A stretch of 64,000 nt of DNA from contig JAZBQD010000019.1 in NCBI GenBank assembly GCA_036583965.1, positions 18,846,085-18,910,084 on the forward strand, given 5' to 3'. This document shows positions 1-12,446 of this stretch, piece by piece (the first letter of the stretch is position 1; each line of letters opens with the position of its first letter). The position numbers and the translations under genes were made by a program. The DNA comes from Prunella strophiata (Eukaryota; Chordata; Aves; Passeriformes; Prunellidae). Under the pieces are notes generated by a model. That model saw nothing but the letters and a program-made list of their open reading frames with translations, searched no databases and was not told where the DNA came from.

Positions 1-3000
1 TTTTGGTGCACCCTAGTTTCAGTGGAAGCAGAGTATTTCTAACATTGTCTTACATAAGAGGTTTAATAAGTCCTTTTTTCATTTAGATAAATGTTGGCTT
101 TTGGCTACGCTACCCTCAGAAACTGAGAACAGTGATGGAAAAATAAACAAGGCATGGATTTGTTAGGACACTTTTCTAATATACTCTGTTCTCAGCAGCT
201 CAACTCATTGCAAAAAAGAATGTCCGAGAAGTCATGTCCTGGAGCATTTACTGTTCTGGGTTCTGATGGGGTCAGTGCAATACTTACCTAATGGTGCATG
301 AATCTAAGTTAGCAGTTAGATTTAATATAGCTGAATTTATGAGAGCAAGCAATTTAGCCTGTGCCTGAGCTTCAGACTGAAGCTCATTTTCCTTGCATTC
401 CCTCTTCCCTTGCACAAACAATCAGCCCAGTGGTTCATAACTTTCATTCTGTAAAATTCTATGCTGGGTGGTATGATAATATCTCATTCTCACGATTTTC
501 TTATATCCTGGCAGCTGTGACACTACTGCTGCTAAAGTTTTAATTTTGTACTGGATCGTGGTGTGATTGTTAATGCTTGTTCTTCATGAAAAGCAAAATG
601 GATGGGAGCAGTAATTGCATAGAGTTAAAAGAGGTTAATTGGACACGCAATCTTCTCTGCAGGTTGTCTGCTTGGCTGTGAAATCCAGTGACACTGCAAA
701 AAAACATCACCTCAGTAAAAATATGATGTCTCTATATAACATACAAAGCACACTGACAGAATTTTGACAGTGCACTATGCTAAGCCATGAATAAATTTTT
801 ATAAATATTTATATAAGTTCTGAATTCATTCTGTTAGACATTCTAATACCACAGTTTAAAAAAAAAGGAAAAAAGTTTACTTTCAGAGCATATATGTAAT
901 TTATAATCTAGTAAATGTAATTAAAAAAAAAAAAAAGGAACCTTCATGTCTCTGAGTGTGCATATGAGAAAAATGGGGGAAGAAGGACAGAGACAGAGTT
1001 CTTATGAATTTGTTTGATTATCTGCAGATTCCTTTCTCCCTCACATTTCATTCCTGTCATTTTTACTTTATAACATTGCAGGAAAACAATGATCAGTGTC
1101 TGAAAATCATAAGGCCCTGGGCAAGCACTAGGCACAATTCTATATGCATTCATATATATCCATGTAGCTGCTGCTGCTACTCCATTCAGCCTCTAAAGGC
1201 TCTATGTACTGATGATTCTAAAGTATTGTAACTGATGGCAGAGACAGATGCCAACAGCTGTTATCAGTGCAAAAATTTCATGCTGCAAAATCAGCTGACA
1301 TTAATGGACCTTCTGTGGCAGTGAGTGAATAACATTGCAGTGAGAGTAGAAAAACTCAGATTCTGATGGAAGATATATACTAAAATAAAGTCCCATCTTC
1401 AGTGCCTCTCAGAAAAAGAAAAAAATAAAAGTAATGATGCTTAAGACTTGGGGTGACTTTAAGGGACAAAATACTTCCCCTTTTTAGTTGTACAAGAAGT
1501 ATGTCTAATTTATTAAGGTTAGAAACAATGCTATATGTGGTTTTTTGGGACAGGAGGGATGGGAATGATTTCTGTATGCATAAGTGTAAGCAACTGAGTA
1601 GTTTGTTTATTCACATGTTCTTTGTCCCACCTGACAGCCAACCTGATGAAAAATGGTACAGATAATATTCACATTACCTGCACATACAGTGTTACTTAAG
1701 ACAATGGATGTATACAAAAGACAAGATTATACCCTCTATTTGTGTTTAAAAGGCTGTTAAATATAATTACAAAAACTCATTTTGCCCAATAATTTTACAC
1801 TAGTGTAATTTAACTACTCACTGCAATCTTCTACTGTCTGATAATCTTCAGAGGGACAAAGTATGTTGATGACACTGGGTTTAACACATTTTCAACCATG
1901 TGTTCTTATAAAAGTGCCTATCTCTGTTTTGATAGTTCATTTACGGGAAGGATTTGAACCAAAATATTCACATTGACAAAGTTGTGTTGATGCAAATTTC
2001 ATTGCTATAAGCAAAGCCATAGGATACTTAGTCTAGGGGAAAAAAAATCAGTCAGTGCACTTTTCAAAGCACACTTTAAAATATTTTAAAATAAAAAAAT
2101 GCTAAATGCATTAATAATAAACACAATACATATTGTTTATTCTTGAGTAATTAAAGAAATAAAGAATAATCCTTTCCAAGAAGCCTTGTTTACTTCACTG
2201 TGTGCTAGATTTTATGCTAGCAAGGTTTGGTGTATGCATCAGCAGGGAGATAGAATTCATAATAGCAGCCAGGGTGATTTTTACACACTTTCTTTAAGGC
2301 AGTACTTTTTCAATATTTTAGAAATTATGATTAAAGCTCACATCCTCACTGGATTTATAATAAAGTATTGCCTATTGATCATAAAGATGAACAGAATTAT
2401 GTTTTAGAAATGAGTCCTCTCTCTCAAGCCCTGCTGTAAACAAGACATGCCAAGATAGCTTTGAAGAAATCTTTCAACAGTCCTACTGGGCATGGTGGCT
2501 ATTGTACTAGAGATGCAACCAATGGTTAATAAAGCAGTTCATAAATCTGCAATCTATTATCTGGCTGTAGAAATGATGCAGCTCCTTAAAATTACATAAA
2601 ATGGGGTTGTATTGGATGAAATTAAAGGAGCACGGTCAACCTGATATCTGCAGACATTTTAAAAAACACTGCCTGCTTCCTAAAAATTGCAGGGGGATTG
2701 TTTCTAGGTAAATCATATATTTCTGGCTGATTGCTGGCAGGTCATAATCCCATTTTTTTTCTTTTTTTCTTTTCCTTTTTTACTTTGATTACTTTGAGTT
2801 TCAAAGATCTTAGAAATTGAAGCTTTCCTTCCCTACAGAGAATAACCACTCCATACAGACTCACACATGTTTAACAGAGTAAAAAAGATTCTTTGTGAGC
2901 TCCTCCGAAGCTGCAAATACACATAAAGAACTGCTACTATCTGTCTGCAGGTAAGTACTCTGCTTGGAAGAACAAAGAAAATATAAAAAGTGTTTAAAAG

Positions 3001-4235
3001 TGTTTTCTGCTCTGTTCACCTATCAGAAAAACACTGCAGGGCTGGTCCCCTGACAATACAAATCATAGACTCTTCATTAGTGGTGTTGTGCATAAATACT
3101 CATTGTACCTGTCTGGATGGGGAAGATGAGCTTCTAGAGTGGGGGAAAAATTCCTAAATAATTTATGGGGTTTTGAGTATTACTGTAAGGAAAGCAAAAG
3201 ACACTAAAAATATTCCACGGAAGTCAAGTTGGGATTACAAAGGAAAGAATTATTTAGGACAGTTTTTAAAATGTTCAGGCTGCAGTGACACAGAGAAAAG
3301 GTAATTTTCGCCAAAGTCTTCAATATGCTGGATCTCCTCTGGCAACTTCAAATCTTTACAAATTTTATCCAATGTAAAAACTGGGAAATGTCTAACAAAG
3401 ATCATTGGTCAGTAAAAGACTCTTCAAGGTTGAAATGGAATTAAGGCATTTGGGAGAGTAAATCTTTGAGATTATTTTTATTTTTCAGGTGCCAGATAAA
3501 AATTCAGAAGATATTTTGAGACATGCTGAAAAGCACACAAAAAAATCTTTCTTTCTGGACATATTAATTTTTAGGCAAGTGTGGATAGAGTGACCATGTC
3601 ATGACAAGCTCAGAGCAACCTCCAAAAGTGTCCAGAGCAGAATAGCACAGAAAAGTCTGATATATTGTAGCAAATCTTACTCTCTCCTTTGTAAAAACTA
3701 ATATGAGTAGGCTGAAGAGGGGAATATGAGTAGGTATGAAGAGGAGCTACTGTTCCATTAAATTCTCTGGTTCATCCATATCTGATTTAGCTTTTTTAAA
3801 CATGAACTCCCAGTGGATTTACATAGACCACTCTGACTGTTTATGTAGTGATGCTGAGTTGGGCTGTTTACACAGCTAGATAGACAGTGAAATTTGTCTG
3901 AAGTCCTACCCCAGAGAAGCAGAAAATGTGCATCCTGTCAAAGATGCTATTTAGGTACAGATCAGGAAAAATCCTACTAGAAACCTTGATGAAGCTTTAA
4001 AGTAGTTCATTAAGAGAGTAAGTTGTACTGAGGATGGGATTCCATGTGAAACTTTCACTACTTTTCATAAAACTTGGTGTTTCCACGAAATAAGCTTTCA
4101 TCTGCAGCAAAGCAGACTGCTCAAAATGGTGATTGTAACTCTAGAGGTGTCTTGAGCCAGTAACACTTTAATCATACAGGACAGAGGGGAGGATAGAGGA
4201 ATATTAGGCTTAAGCACAAGGTAATTTTCAGGTTT
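1..4235. other. Gene-free AT-rich DNA
   Basis: No exon, RNA gene or full mobile element recognised. Contains A-runs near 859 and 922, a T/C-rich run at 2752-2780 and the small duplication at 3699-3746. Confidence 0.6.
3699..3746 (+). repeat. Two-copy tandem duplication, about 23 bases
   Basis: AATATGAGTAGG followed by a TGAAGAGG block occurs twice in a row with a small insertion in the second copy. Confidence 0.75.
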
Positions 4236-5035
4236 CATAGAATCAGAGAATATGCTGAGTTGGAAGGGGTACTCCAGGATCTAAGTCCTGGCCCTGAGCC
4301 TGAAACCCTGGACACTACATGCCTCCTTTGGATACTATCCAGTAGCTTAATGTCTTTTTTATGTTGTGGTGCCCAAAATGCATGCCTTATTCAGGGTGAG
4401 GCCACACCAAAGCAGAGCAGAGCAGGACAGTCCCCTCCCTTGCCTGGCTGGTTGTGCTGGGTCTGATGCCCCCAGGACACACCTGGCCCTCCTGGCTGCC
4501 CGGATACACTGGTGGTTCATGCTCAGTTTGCCATCGACCAGGACCCCAGGGCCCCTTTTCACAGCACTGCTCTCCACCCTCTCATTCCCCAGTCTAGGCA
4601 CACAACAAGAGTTGCCTGGTATTAGGTGCAGAATCTGGCACTTGCCCAAGTTGAACTCCATATTTTTGGTAATTGCCCATCTCTCTAATTTGTCAAGGTC
4701 TCTGCAGGACTTCCCTGCCCTCAAGAAAATAAACAAATCCTCCTAGTTTAGTGTCCTGGGCTTACTAGTGTTCCTTTGAGTCCTGCATCTGTGTTGATTA
4801 TGAAGATGAGGAAGAGAATTGGACTGAGGATGGAGCCTTGCCCAATACCACTTGTGACTGGCTGCCAGCCTGATGCCACTCCCTGTATGATAACTCTTTG
4901 TGCCCAGCCTGTGAGCCAGCTGCTCACCCACTGTACAGTACAGTTATCCAGCTGTGTGCTGGACATTTTGTCCAGAACAGTACTGTGAGAGACAGTATCA
5001 AGGTAGCAAAGGTCTAAAAAGCAGAGGGTCAAAAT
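4236..5035 (-). mobile_element. CR1 LINE, 3' fragment with degenerate reverse transcriptase
   Basis: The minus strand encodes two frame-shifted pieces of the CR1 reverse transcriptase C-terminal half. The upstream piece (about 5032-4748) carries DTVSHSTVLDKM, WVSSWLTGWAQRV and PVTSGIGQGSILSPILF, matching the CR1 'SGVPQGSVLGPVLF' block. The downstream piece (about 4736-4359) carries DLDKLERWAITKNMEFN, GKCQILHL, RLGNERVESS and GVLVDGKLSM. Between them, in a third frame, is A-Q-D-T-K-L-G-G (about 4739-4761), where active CR1 has A-D-D-T, so a catalytic aspartate is lost. The plus-strand left end TCATAGAATCAGAGAAT is the reversed CR1 3' tail. The copy is 5'-truncated, as usual for CR1, and dead. 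Confidence 0.92.
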
Positions 5036-5886
5036 AAAAGTAAAATTAAAGCTCTCATCACTTGCATATGAGAAGGATTACAAAACAATAATATGAAAAT
5101 TCCTGGACATATTCTGTGTGCAATATGCAGAAATAATTGAGCTTCAGCAGTAGGATGCTGTCACTAATGCATAAAGGTCTGTGTCATGCTGTTCCTGAAC
5201 CTCTGCCTATGATGTGCATGAGGTCACAACACATCTGTCCACATCCCTGGAATGGAGAAATCCTAGTGTTATGTACTAATGGAGAATATGAATAATATTT
5301 TCTCACTTGGACTTAGAAGATAGCATCCTGCTTTGTGTTTGTGTGAGCCTTATTTCCAGGCTCCAGTAGAGTTGCAAAGCCCTTCAGAGCCAGGGATAAT
5401 GGCTCAGTGTGACATTTAAGCAAATTTGTACCACACTTACTTGTAGCCTAAATGGCCAGAAACTAGCCTTTATGCCATTTGCACGTTCTGAGTCACTCAC
5501 TTTTTTCTGCCTTTGAAACCAGTGTCCATAAAATGAAAGATTAATGAGATCATCTGCAGCCATCCCTCACACAAATAGCATTCATCCCCTCATCACTCTG
5601 CCTCTACAGAAATGACAGACCTGCTTCACAAAATACTCTGATATCACAGGTTGTGCAGGGTCACTTCCCCAAACCTCTCTATTCTAAACCTCACATGCCT
5701 GCACAAACTAAGACAGTAAGCTATTGAAACACATCTTTCAGTACAGCCATGACAGATCAGCTAAATAATTACTATAAGCAAACCATGTTTCCAAATTTAT
5801 TTCCTTACTTTTTTTTCCTGAAAAAATGATGCAAAAAATTATTTTTTCTATATAGGGAAGAAAAAGGAGGTTTTGCAGAATAAATA
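5036..5886. other. Gene-free DNA between CR1 fragment and GGAA tract
   Basis: Nothing recognisable on either strand. Confidence 0.6.
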
Positions 5887-6127
5887 GGGAAGGAAGGAAG
5901 GAAGGAAGGAGGAAGGAAGGAAGGAAGGAAGGAAGGAAGGAACTAAAGGAAGGAGGACAAGGACGGAAGGATAACGGACGGAAGGAAGCGAAGGAAGGAA
6001 GACGAAAAGGAAGGAAGGAAGGAACGGAGGAAGCGGAGGAGGAGGCCGAAGGAAAGCCAGATGAGAAGGAAGGAAGGAAGGAAGGAAGGAAGGGAGAGGA
6101 AGGAAGGAAGAAGAAGGACGGAAGGAT
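5887..6127 (+). repeat. GGAA-type polypurine microsatellite, interrupted
   Basis: About 240 bases of nearly pure purine on the plus strand, built from GGAA/GAAG units. The centre (5940-6060) is interrupted by C-bearing variants such as GGACGG, AACGG and GAAGCG, while both flanks are pure GGAA. The long Ser/Pro/Phe-rich open frames read through it on the minus strand are repeat artefacts. Confidence 0.95.
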
Positions 6128-9100
6128 GAATCGATAGAAAAAGAAGAGAAGGAATAGGAACTCCCTAACTTGCATCTGCACACAATATACATTCTCTGAA
6201 GTGCAGGAAACTAAATACTACATACCTAGCAAACTCATGTTTTAAGTGATTTATGTTTAAGAAAAGGTTTTATCCCACTCTATATTTTCATAAACTGTTT
6301 GTTTTGGTTACAAAGGAAACTACAAATCTGCAACTGATAACTGATATTGCTCCTTTTTCCATAAGCAACTATTTAACTAAAAAACATCTGTTAGCCTTCC
6401 ATATGCATTGAGCTCATTTTTCAGGTTTTCATTTAAAATTATTTCTTATGATATTCAGAAGACCCTTGCTATAGGGGGAAAGGAAATTAATCTATGTCCC
6501 ATTGTTTCTTGCTGCATAAAACTAAATCCTGTGCTTCTTCCTCCTTCCTTTGGGAATTCCTGTGGTGCAGTACAAAGAATGCATTAAAGAAGAGATGTTT
6601 TAATGGATCATTAGCTCTCTTACTGGAGGCTTCAGCCAAAGAAATATTTTGCTGTGGTCACTGATAAGCACAAAATATATTAATGGATATGAGACACATA
6701 CTTTTATATCCAAATTATTCTGTGCTTCTACACAGTTCAATGCAGAGAAGCTTGAAAGGGACTAGTATAAGGGGCCCCTATATATTTAGAGCTTTTGCTT
6801 TTGTCAAGAACATCAGGAAACTGAAGTTCTAGTCTTAATTCAGGCCATAGAAGTGACTTTGGATCCTTTCTGATTACCAGGTGTTCTACATAACTATTCT
6901 CTGTTTTTTTGGTTTTTTTTTTTTTTGTGGGTGCTTGCCCTCTTTCTCCCTGTTCTTTAAAAACTGAGCAAATAAAAAATTGTCCTAATGACTTGCAATA
7001 TTCCAAAACAGTTATTTTCATACAACAGTAAAGCTCTATCTCATACACTGCTAGCTATATGAACCTCATCATTAGTACCAATACATTGGATCACTTTCAC
7101 ACTGAACAAAAGTAGAAAAAGGTAGATAACATAATATTTAGCATATCAGACATGAAGCTAGCTGGTGTAACTTGACTAAAAGTATTTAGGAAGGAAAAGG
7201 AGTAAAAAACATCTCAACTCAATGTCCAGAGAACTAATGTTCTTGACAAATGATAACTCTAGCTAAAATAAAGTAGGGGATTAAAATAATCCCATTTGTT
7301 TTTTTATTTGTTTCTAAACAGAATTTTTGGCTATTTTGTACATTGAGTGCAGGGAAGGAACACTGCAGCTCTTGGCAAGTCTGCAGTGCTCTGTCTTTCC
7401 TCCTCTCTATGCTTCTCTGCCCTTTGTGAAGGAGTTACTTTGACAAGCTGAATCAAATAAAAATCCATGAATAGCCTTTCTAGGCAAAACAGGCAAGGGA
7501 AGGTAGGAGGGGAGACAATAATAAATAGAAAAACAGACTAAATCTGAGAGTGTTGGAAATCTTATTTCTCTGCCTGCATGTGCATGTGACAAACAAAAAG
7601 CAAATATAAAGAAAGGACAATAGAGAGAAAACAGACTGCAAATTTGTAAGTCGGGAGACTGGATGTTAGAGTAGAACAAAAATAATGACAAAGCTTTGGG
7701 TGGGGCAGTCTTATCATGAATGACTCCCACGTCTTTCATCTCAGCTCTTTCTATAAAACCCAGTGAAATGGATTTTGGAAATTGTAAGGCTGATTGGTAA
7801 CATTGAATTGGTTTTGGGAAGATGAATACTGAGGCTATTGCTACTGACTCTCACTCTCCCATATTCTGTCTTGCTCAATCACTGAGTCTGTTTTTGGAGG
7901 CAAGAAAAACATTTCTCAACTAGCATGACATTATATTTTTCACCAGTGTTTGACACTTTCATGGCCTGTGCTCACAGTGGAATTTTCTCCATACAGTGAT
8001 ATCATCTCCACATGGCTAAACTAGAGTTGAAAATCAAGTTAAGGAAGAAAACAAGCTAAACATACCTGACCACAGCCTTGTATCAGGAAGGAAGGTGACC
8101 TGAGACTGACAAGCAAGAGGAACAGGTGGAAGAGGAAAAGGTTCCCAAAGGGAGTATAAATTACCTTGTTCATGTTTTTTTTAAATAGTTTGTGTGACCT
8201 CTAGTGGCCTTTGCTGCCTGCTGTGTCCCTGTGACTTCAGTTTGTGGAAGTCACCTGGGCGTACTGATGCAGCAGTAAATTCACATGGATGTTAAATACT
8301 TCTAAATTTCTGCTGGAAGAACAAGTAAGAACAGGGGTTAGGCATAGATATATCCACACTTTTTCCTTAAATAAACAAAGGGGAAAATATTTTTAATTGA
8401 AATAAACGTGAACTTCCCTTTTCTCCCCAGAAAACCTTCCCCAAGGCAGAAGACAGAATGGTTGAAGTTGGCTTACTCCAAACCCCTGTTCAAAACAGTC
8501 ACCTAAGACAGGTTGTTTAGGTCTGTGCCAAGTTGGATTTTGAATTGTCACAAAGAATGGAGACTCCAGAGCCTCTGTAGGCAATCTCTTTCAGTGTTCA
8601 GTCATACTCATAGGAGGAAAAACAAACACATTCTTTTTTTTTTTTTATGTTTAAAGGGAATTTTTTGTATTTCAGTTTATGACAGTTGCTTCATGTTCTC
8701 TCACTGGATTCCATTGACAAGACCTAATGCATATTTTTGTTAAAGAATGTGAAGAACATATGATACTCACAGGAGAGACAGATTAAAATAAGAGATTTAA
8801 AAACTACACTCTCACACATATGCACACATATTTTTGCAGAGTGGATTTTTCTTCCTTTCTTTCTCTTACCTCAGAAATTTCCAGGGCCTCTGAGCTGTAG
8901 CACACTACACATGGTTCTCACTCTGTGCTTTGTTTGACTTGGCTACATATTTGCTCCCTGCTGCTCTCAGGAGCCTCCTCTTCTCTGTTCCTTCTGGATG
9001 TTCCCAGATTGCTCATTTTATCCCATCCCTGCTGACCTGACACGTTCTCTGTGGCATTCCTCACTTCTGTAGACATTCTAGATTCCACAAAAAGGCATAA

Positions 9101-10050
9101 ATTCTCCCTCAGTCTCCAAAAGGGAGATAGAATTTTGCTGCAGAGAATTCAAACAGGTGATCTTCTATGATTTTCAGTCATATTTACTAATGGATCACAA
9201 TATAAACAAAGTACTGTAGAAGAAGAACAAATAAACCAGATACCTTCCATCATTGCTGGATTTGTTGACTGTTACGTATAGATGACAAATATTACTGCTG
9301 TTTTTTGAGTATAATTGTGTGCTTAGATTAAGATGGAAATTTTCCAAAACTCCCAGTGAAAAAGATGCATAAATCCAAAGGAGAACAGTTTCTTTTACAG
9401 GGTCAGTATTGCATTATGCTGTGAGCTGCAGATAGTGGGAGTGCTTGCATAGTAAGGTATACACAGACAGATGATGTAATGAAAGTATTCATTGCTTGAA
9501 TCATTTTATGTTATAATTTAAATGTTAATAGATTTATCTTTGTAGTCTTTTTGCACTACATATCACTGTCTTGTCCCTATTTTACAGAAAAGGAACTGAG
9601 TCAAAGACAATAATAAAGATCATTAAACATTATCACATCAATACATTATGAACACTAATGCTAGATTACATACTACAGTAATGGTTTGAATCACTTGGCT
9701 AAACCAACACAGGAAACATGTAGGAGAAAAGGATGATGTTCCAGCATTTTAAGCTTATTGTTCTCATGTGTTATGATTTTTTAACCACAATGTCTCCCTC
9801 TTCTAATGAAAAAAATTAGATGTGTAATCCCCCAGTGTATCACCATGTCACTAACCTTGATTAACTTTAAATAATGAGGATGACAGTGAAAATAGTATCA
9901 CATTAAAACACCATCAAAAAAAGCTTAGGTGAATTTGATTTTCTCATATGTATGAGCAGAAGAATTTTCTGATTCCAACAGCATATTTGAAAGTAGGAAG
10001 CCTTTTGCAATCAGAGAAAAGTTATAGCAAAGCAATCAAAGAAAAGAAAG

Positions 10051-10135
10051 AAACCCTCCCCCCACAAAAAAAAAAGGAAACAAACAAACAAACAAAAAAT
10101 CCCCCCAAAAAAAACAAAAAACAACCAACCCAAAA
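10051..10135 (+). repeat. A/C-rich low-complexity run
   Basis: Runs of A broken by C-blocks (CCCTCCCCCC, CAAACAAACAAA, CCCCCC). It is G/T-rich on the minus strand. Open frame lysine/asparagine/threonine strings here are artefacts. Confidence 0.9.
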
Positions 10136-10333
10136 TTCATACTAATCATCAAAATATATTTAAAGTCACCAGACTTTGATCTAGCCTGAACATTTTCAAA
10201 CTCAAGGAATATTTTTTTTCACTTTTTTAGCCTTCTGATTTAAAAATTTACAGTACAATTGAATTATAAGGTATGTCTAGAGAGATGGCAGGTGCTGAGC
10301 TGGTATTGCTCAGGCTGAGCAGATTCTGTAGTT

Positions 10334-10364
10334 CTAGGAAGAAGAAGCTGATGCTTCTTCCTAG
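10334..10364. repeat. Perfect 11-bp hairpin with 9-base loop
   Basis: CTAGGAAGAAG, spacer AAGCTGATG, then CTTCTTCCTAG. Confidence 0.9.
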
Positions 10365-12385
10365 TTATGTTTACACTGTGTTGCAATGAAATAAACATGG
10401 AAATACACACACCTAATTTTATAGGTTTTAGTGATTATTTCTTGCTAAAGAAAAAGCTGACTCCTCACCTCTTTTTCAGAGATAGGATACAATGTACTGT
10501 TAACACTGAGTTTTTATTTCTGCTCAGCCATAAAGATGGTTTATAAATGTTATCTCTGCCATAAGGTAAGCGAAGATAATAGACCTGATTTGTACACAGC
10601 ATATGGGCCTGTGTATCCAATTTATTTCCTATTTTATTTCTTGGATTTGCCTAAGGCCTGTGTTCTGTTTGTATAGGATTTCATCCAAAAATGAATTCTA
10701 TAAACATCTCTTCAAAACGTGCCTTGCCTTTTTTAATAACAAACTGTAATTCAGACATCTGCTAAACTGTGCCCCAATACAACCATATGAAAGACTAAGC
10801 TAACCCAGCTCTAGCCAATTATTGTGTTAATTCTACATTGTGGAAGTTTAGCATCTGCATTTAATGGAAACACATTATTTATAAAAATACACAGTTTGAA
10901 AACAGCTTCTGAAATTTAATCATTTATCTAGAACAACATTCTGTTACTATATAAGCATTAAGCATGAGTTTTAGATCATGCTGAGTACTTTAAATAGTAT
11001 TTTTTTAAGAAAAAATAATAAAGTTTTAATTACTATAGTTCAAAGAAAACTATGAAATAGCTCAGTGGGTCCACTTTCTGCCTAATGTCTGTGAGGCTTG
11101 CCAGCATTCAAACCTTTGATTCCAAAACCTTCATCAAGGTGTTTCTAGTGCTGGAAAAACCAAAAGCTCTCTCAGAAAGGAGTCAGTGGTTTTGGGAGTT
11201 AGAATACAATCTCCTATGAAACTGCTGTACCTTAAAGAACAGAATTTGATCTTAGTTTCTGTTTCAAAGAACTTTGGCATATGGATCAGAATTTTCAAAT
11301 GGATTCATTTCTGTGTGGAGTTTAATTTAAGATCTAACATGACCAACAAAAACTCAGATATTTTCTAACTGTTTTTTACTGCTTGCTACTGCTTCTACAA
11401 CAACAGTCTTAGATCCTGCAATCATGGCCCACGTGGCTGTCTTACATTGTGTCTGTAATGGAAGGGAAAAGTGAGTGATGGTATCAGATGATGTGTCCAC
11501 TTGAATCCTCTCTCAGACCAAAAGAGAATGAGTTAGATTAAACTACTTTCAAGATTATTCGTTATTAAATAGCTTTGCCTTTGAAATGGAGGGAAAAAAA
11601 ATCATAGAATCTAGCTGAGGGTTCAGTTCCAGAATTTTGTTTTCTTTATGAAATCTTGGTTTTACTAAAGTCCATTAGTACTTAACATAAAATTTCTTCG
11701 TAAGAAATCCTCGTTAACTTCCATGGGGTGACGATTTCACCTCAACATTTTACAGTGTCAGAATTTACCAGACAAATGAAACCTATTTCCCTTTTTTTTT
11801 TTTTTCACTGTGAAATAAGCTAACTTCCTACTTGTACACTTCCTATTTGGAACTTCTCCAGAAACCAAAGCCAGAATGCAAATGGTCATTGATAGTCCTT
11901 GCCACAAACAGGACAACACATCACCAAAATGATGTTTTTTCCCCCTTCAGGAGAGCTTCAATGGCAACCCCATCTACCAGGACTATAAAAATATTAGAAA
12001 GGCCTCTTATAAATAGAGTGTCTGTTTTTATACTCTGCCTGGGGGAAATTTTGCCCTTTTGTGTTTAGGTCCCAGGTGACTCAATGAAATGAAATCCAGA
12101 GCTGGCTTCTGAAGGAAAAATATTTTCTCAGAATCTTGAAAATTTTCATTGTATCTACTTCCACAAAGCAGTGAGTAAAAAACAGAATGTCATTTCCCAT
12201 GGCTATTTCTAGAAAGTGCTCTAAAGAAGTTATATTCCATTAACTCATTAGAAGATTTAAAAAGAGACAGCTGAAGGTGCCCAGGGTGCTCACATCCCAT
12301 CTGGTCTTTGTCTCCAGAGACAGTACTGCCACTCTGGTACACATTTCTTGCAGGTAGCTCAGAGAACAGGGCTATGAAGTTTTAC

Positions 12386-12446
12386 TTAAGGTTCCCCCTC
12401 CATCCCAAACCATTCTATGGTTCTGTGACTCTGTGATTCTGTGAAC
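12386..12446 (+). mobile_element. CR1 LINE 3' terminus
   Basis: TTAAGGTTCCCCCTCCATCC followed by CAAACCATTCTATGG and three diverged ATTCTGTG-type octamers is the standard 3' end of avian CR1 elements in plus orientation. The element is severely 5'-truncated. Sequence from about 12268 may belong to it but I could not match it with confidence. Confidence 0.85.

Larger units (their letters stand above)
6128..12385. other. Gene-free AT-rich DNA
   Basis: No supported gene. Holds a T-run near 6905-6926, the A/C-rich run 10051-10135, the hairpin at 10334-10364 and a T-run near 11792-11805. An ATCATAGAAT string near 11600 is too short to call as a CR1 end. Confidence 0.6.

Noticed and set aside
5738..6192. 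Two long minus-strand open frames rich in Ser, Pro, Leu and Phe
   Set aside because: They are read through the GGAA microsatellite; the composition and overlapping frames are repeat artefacts.
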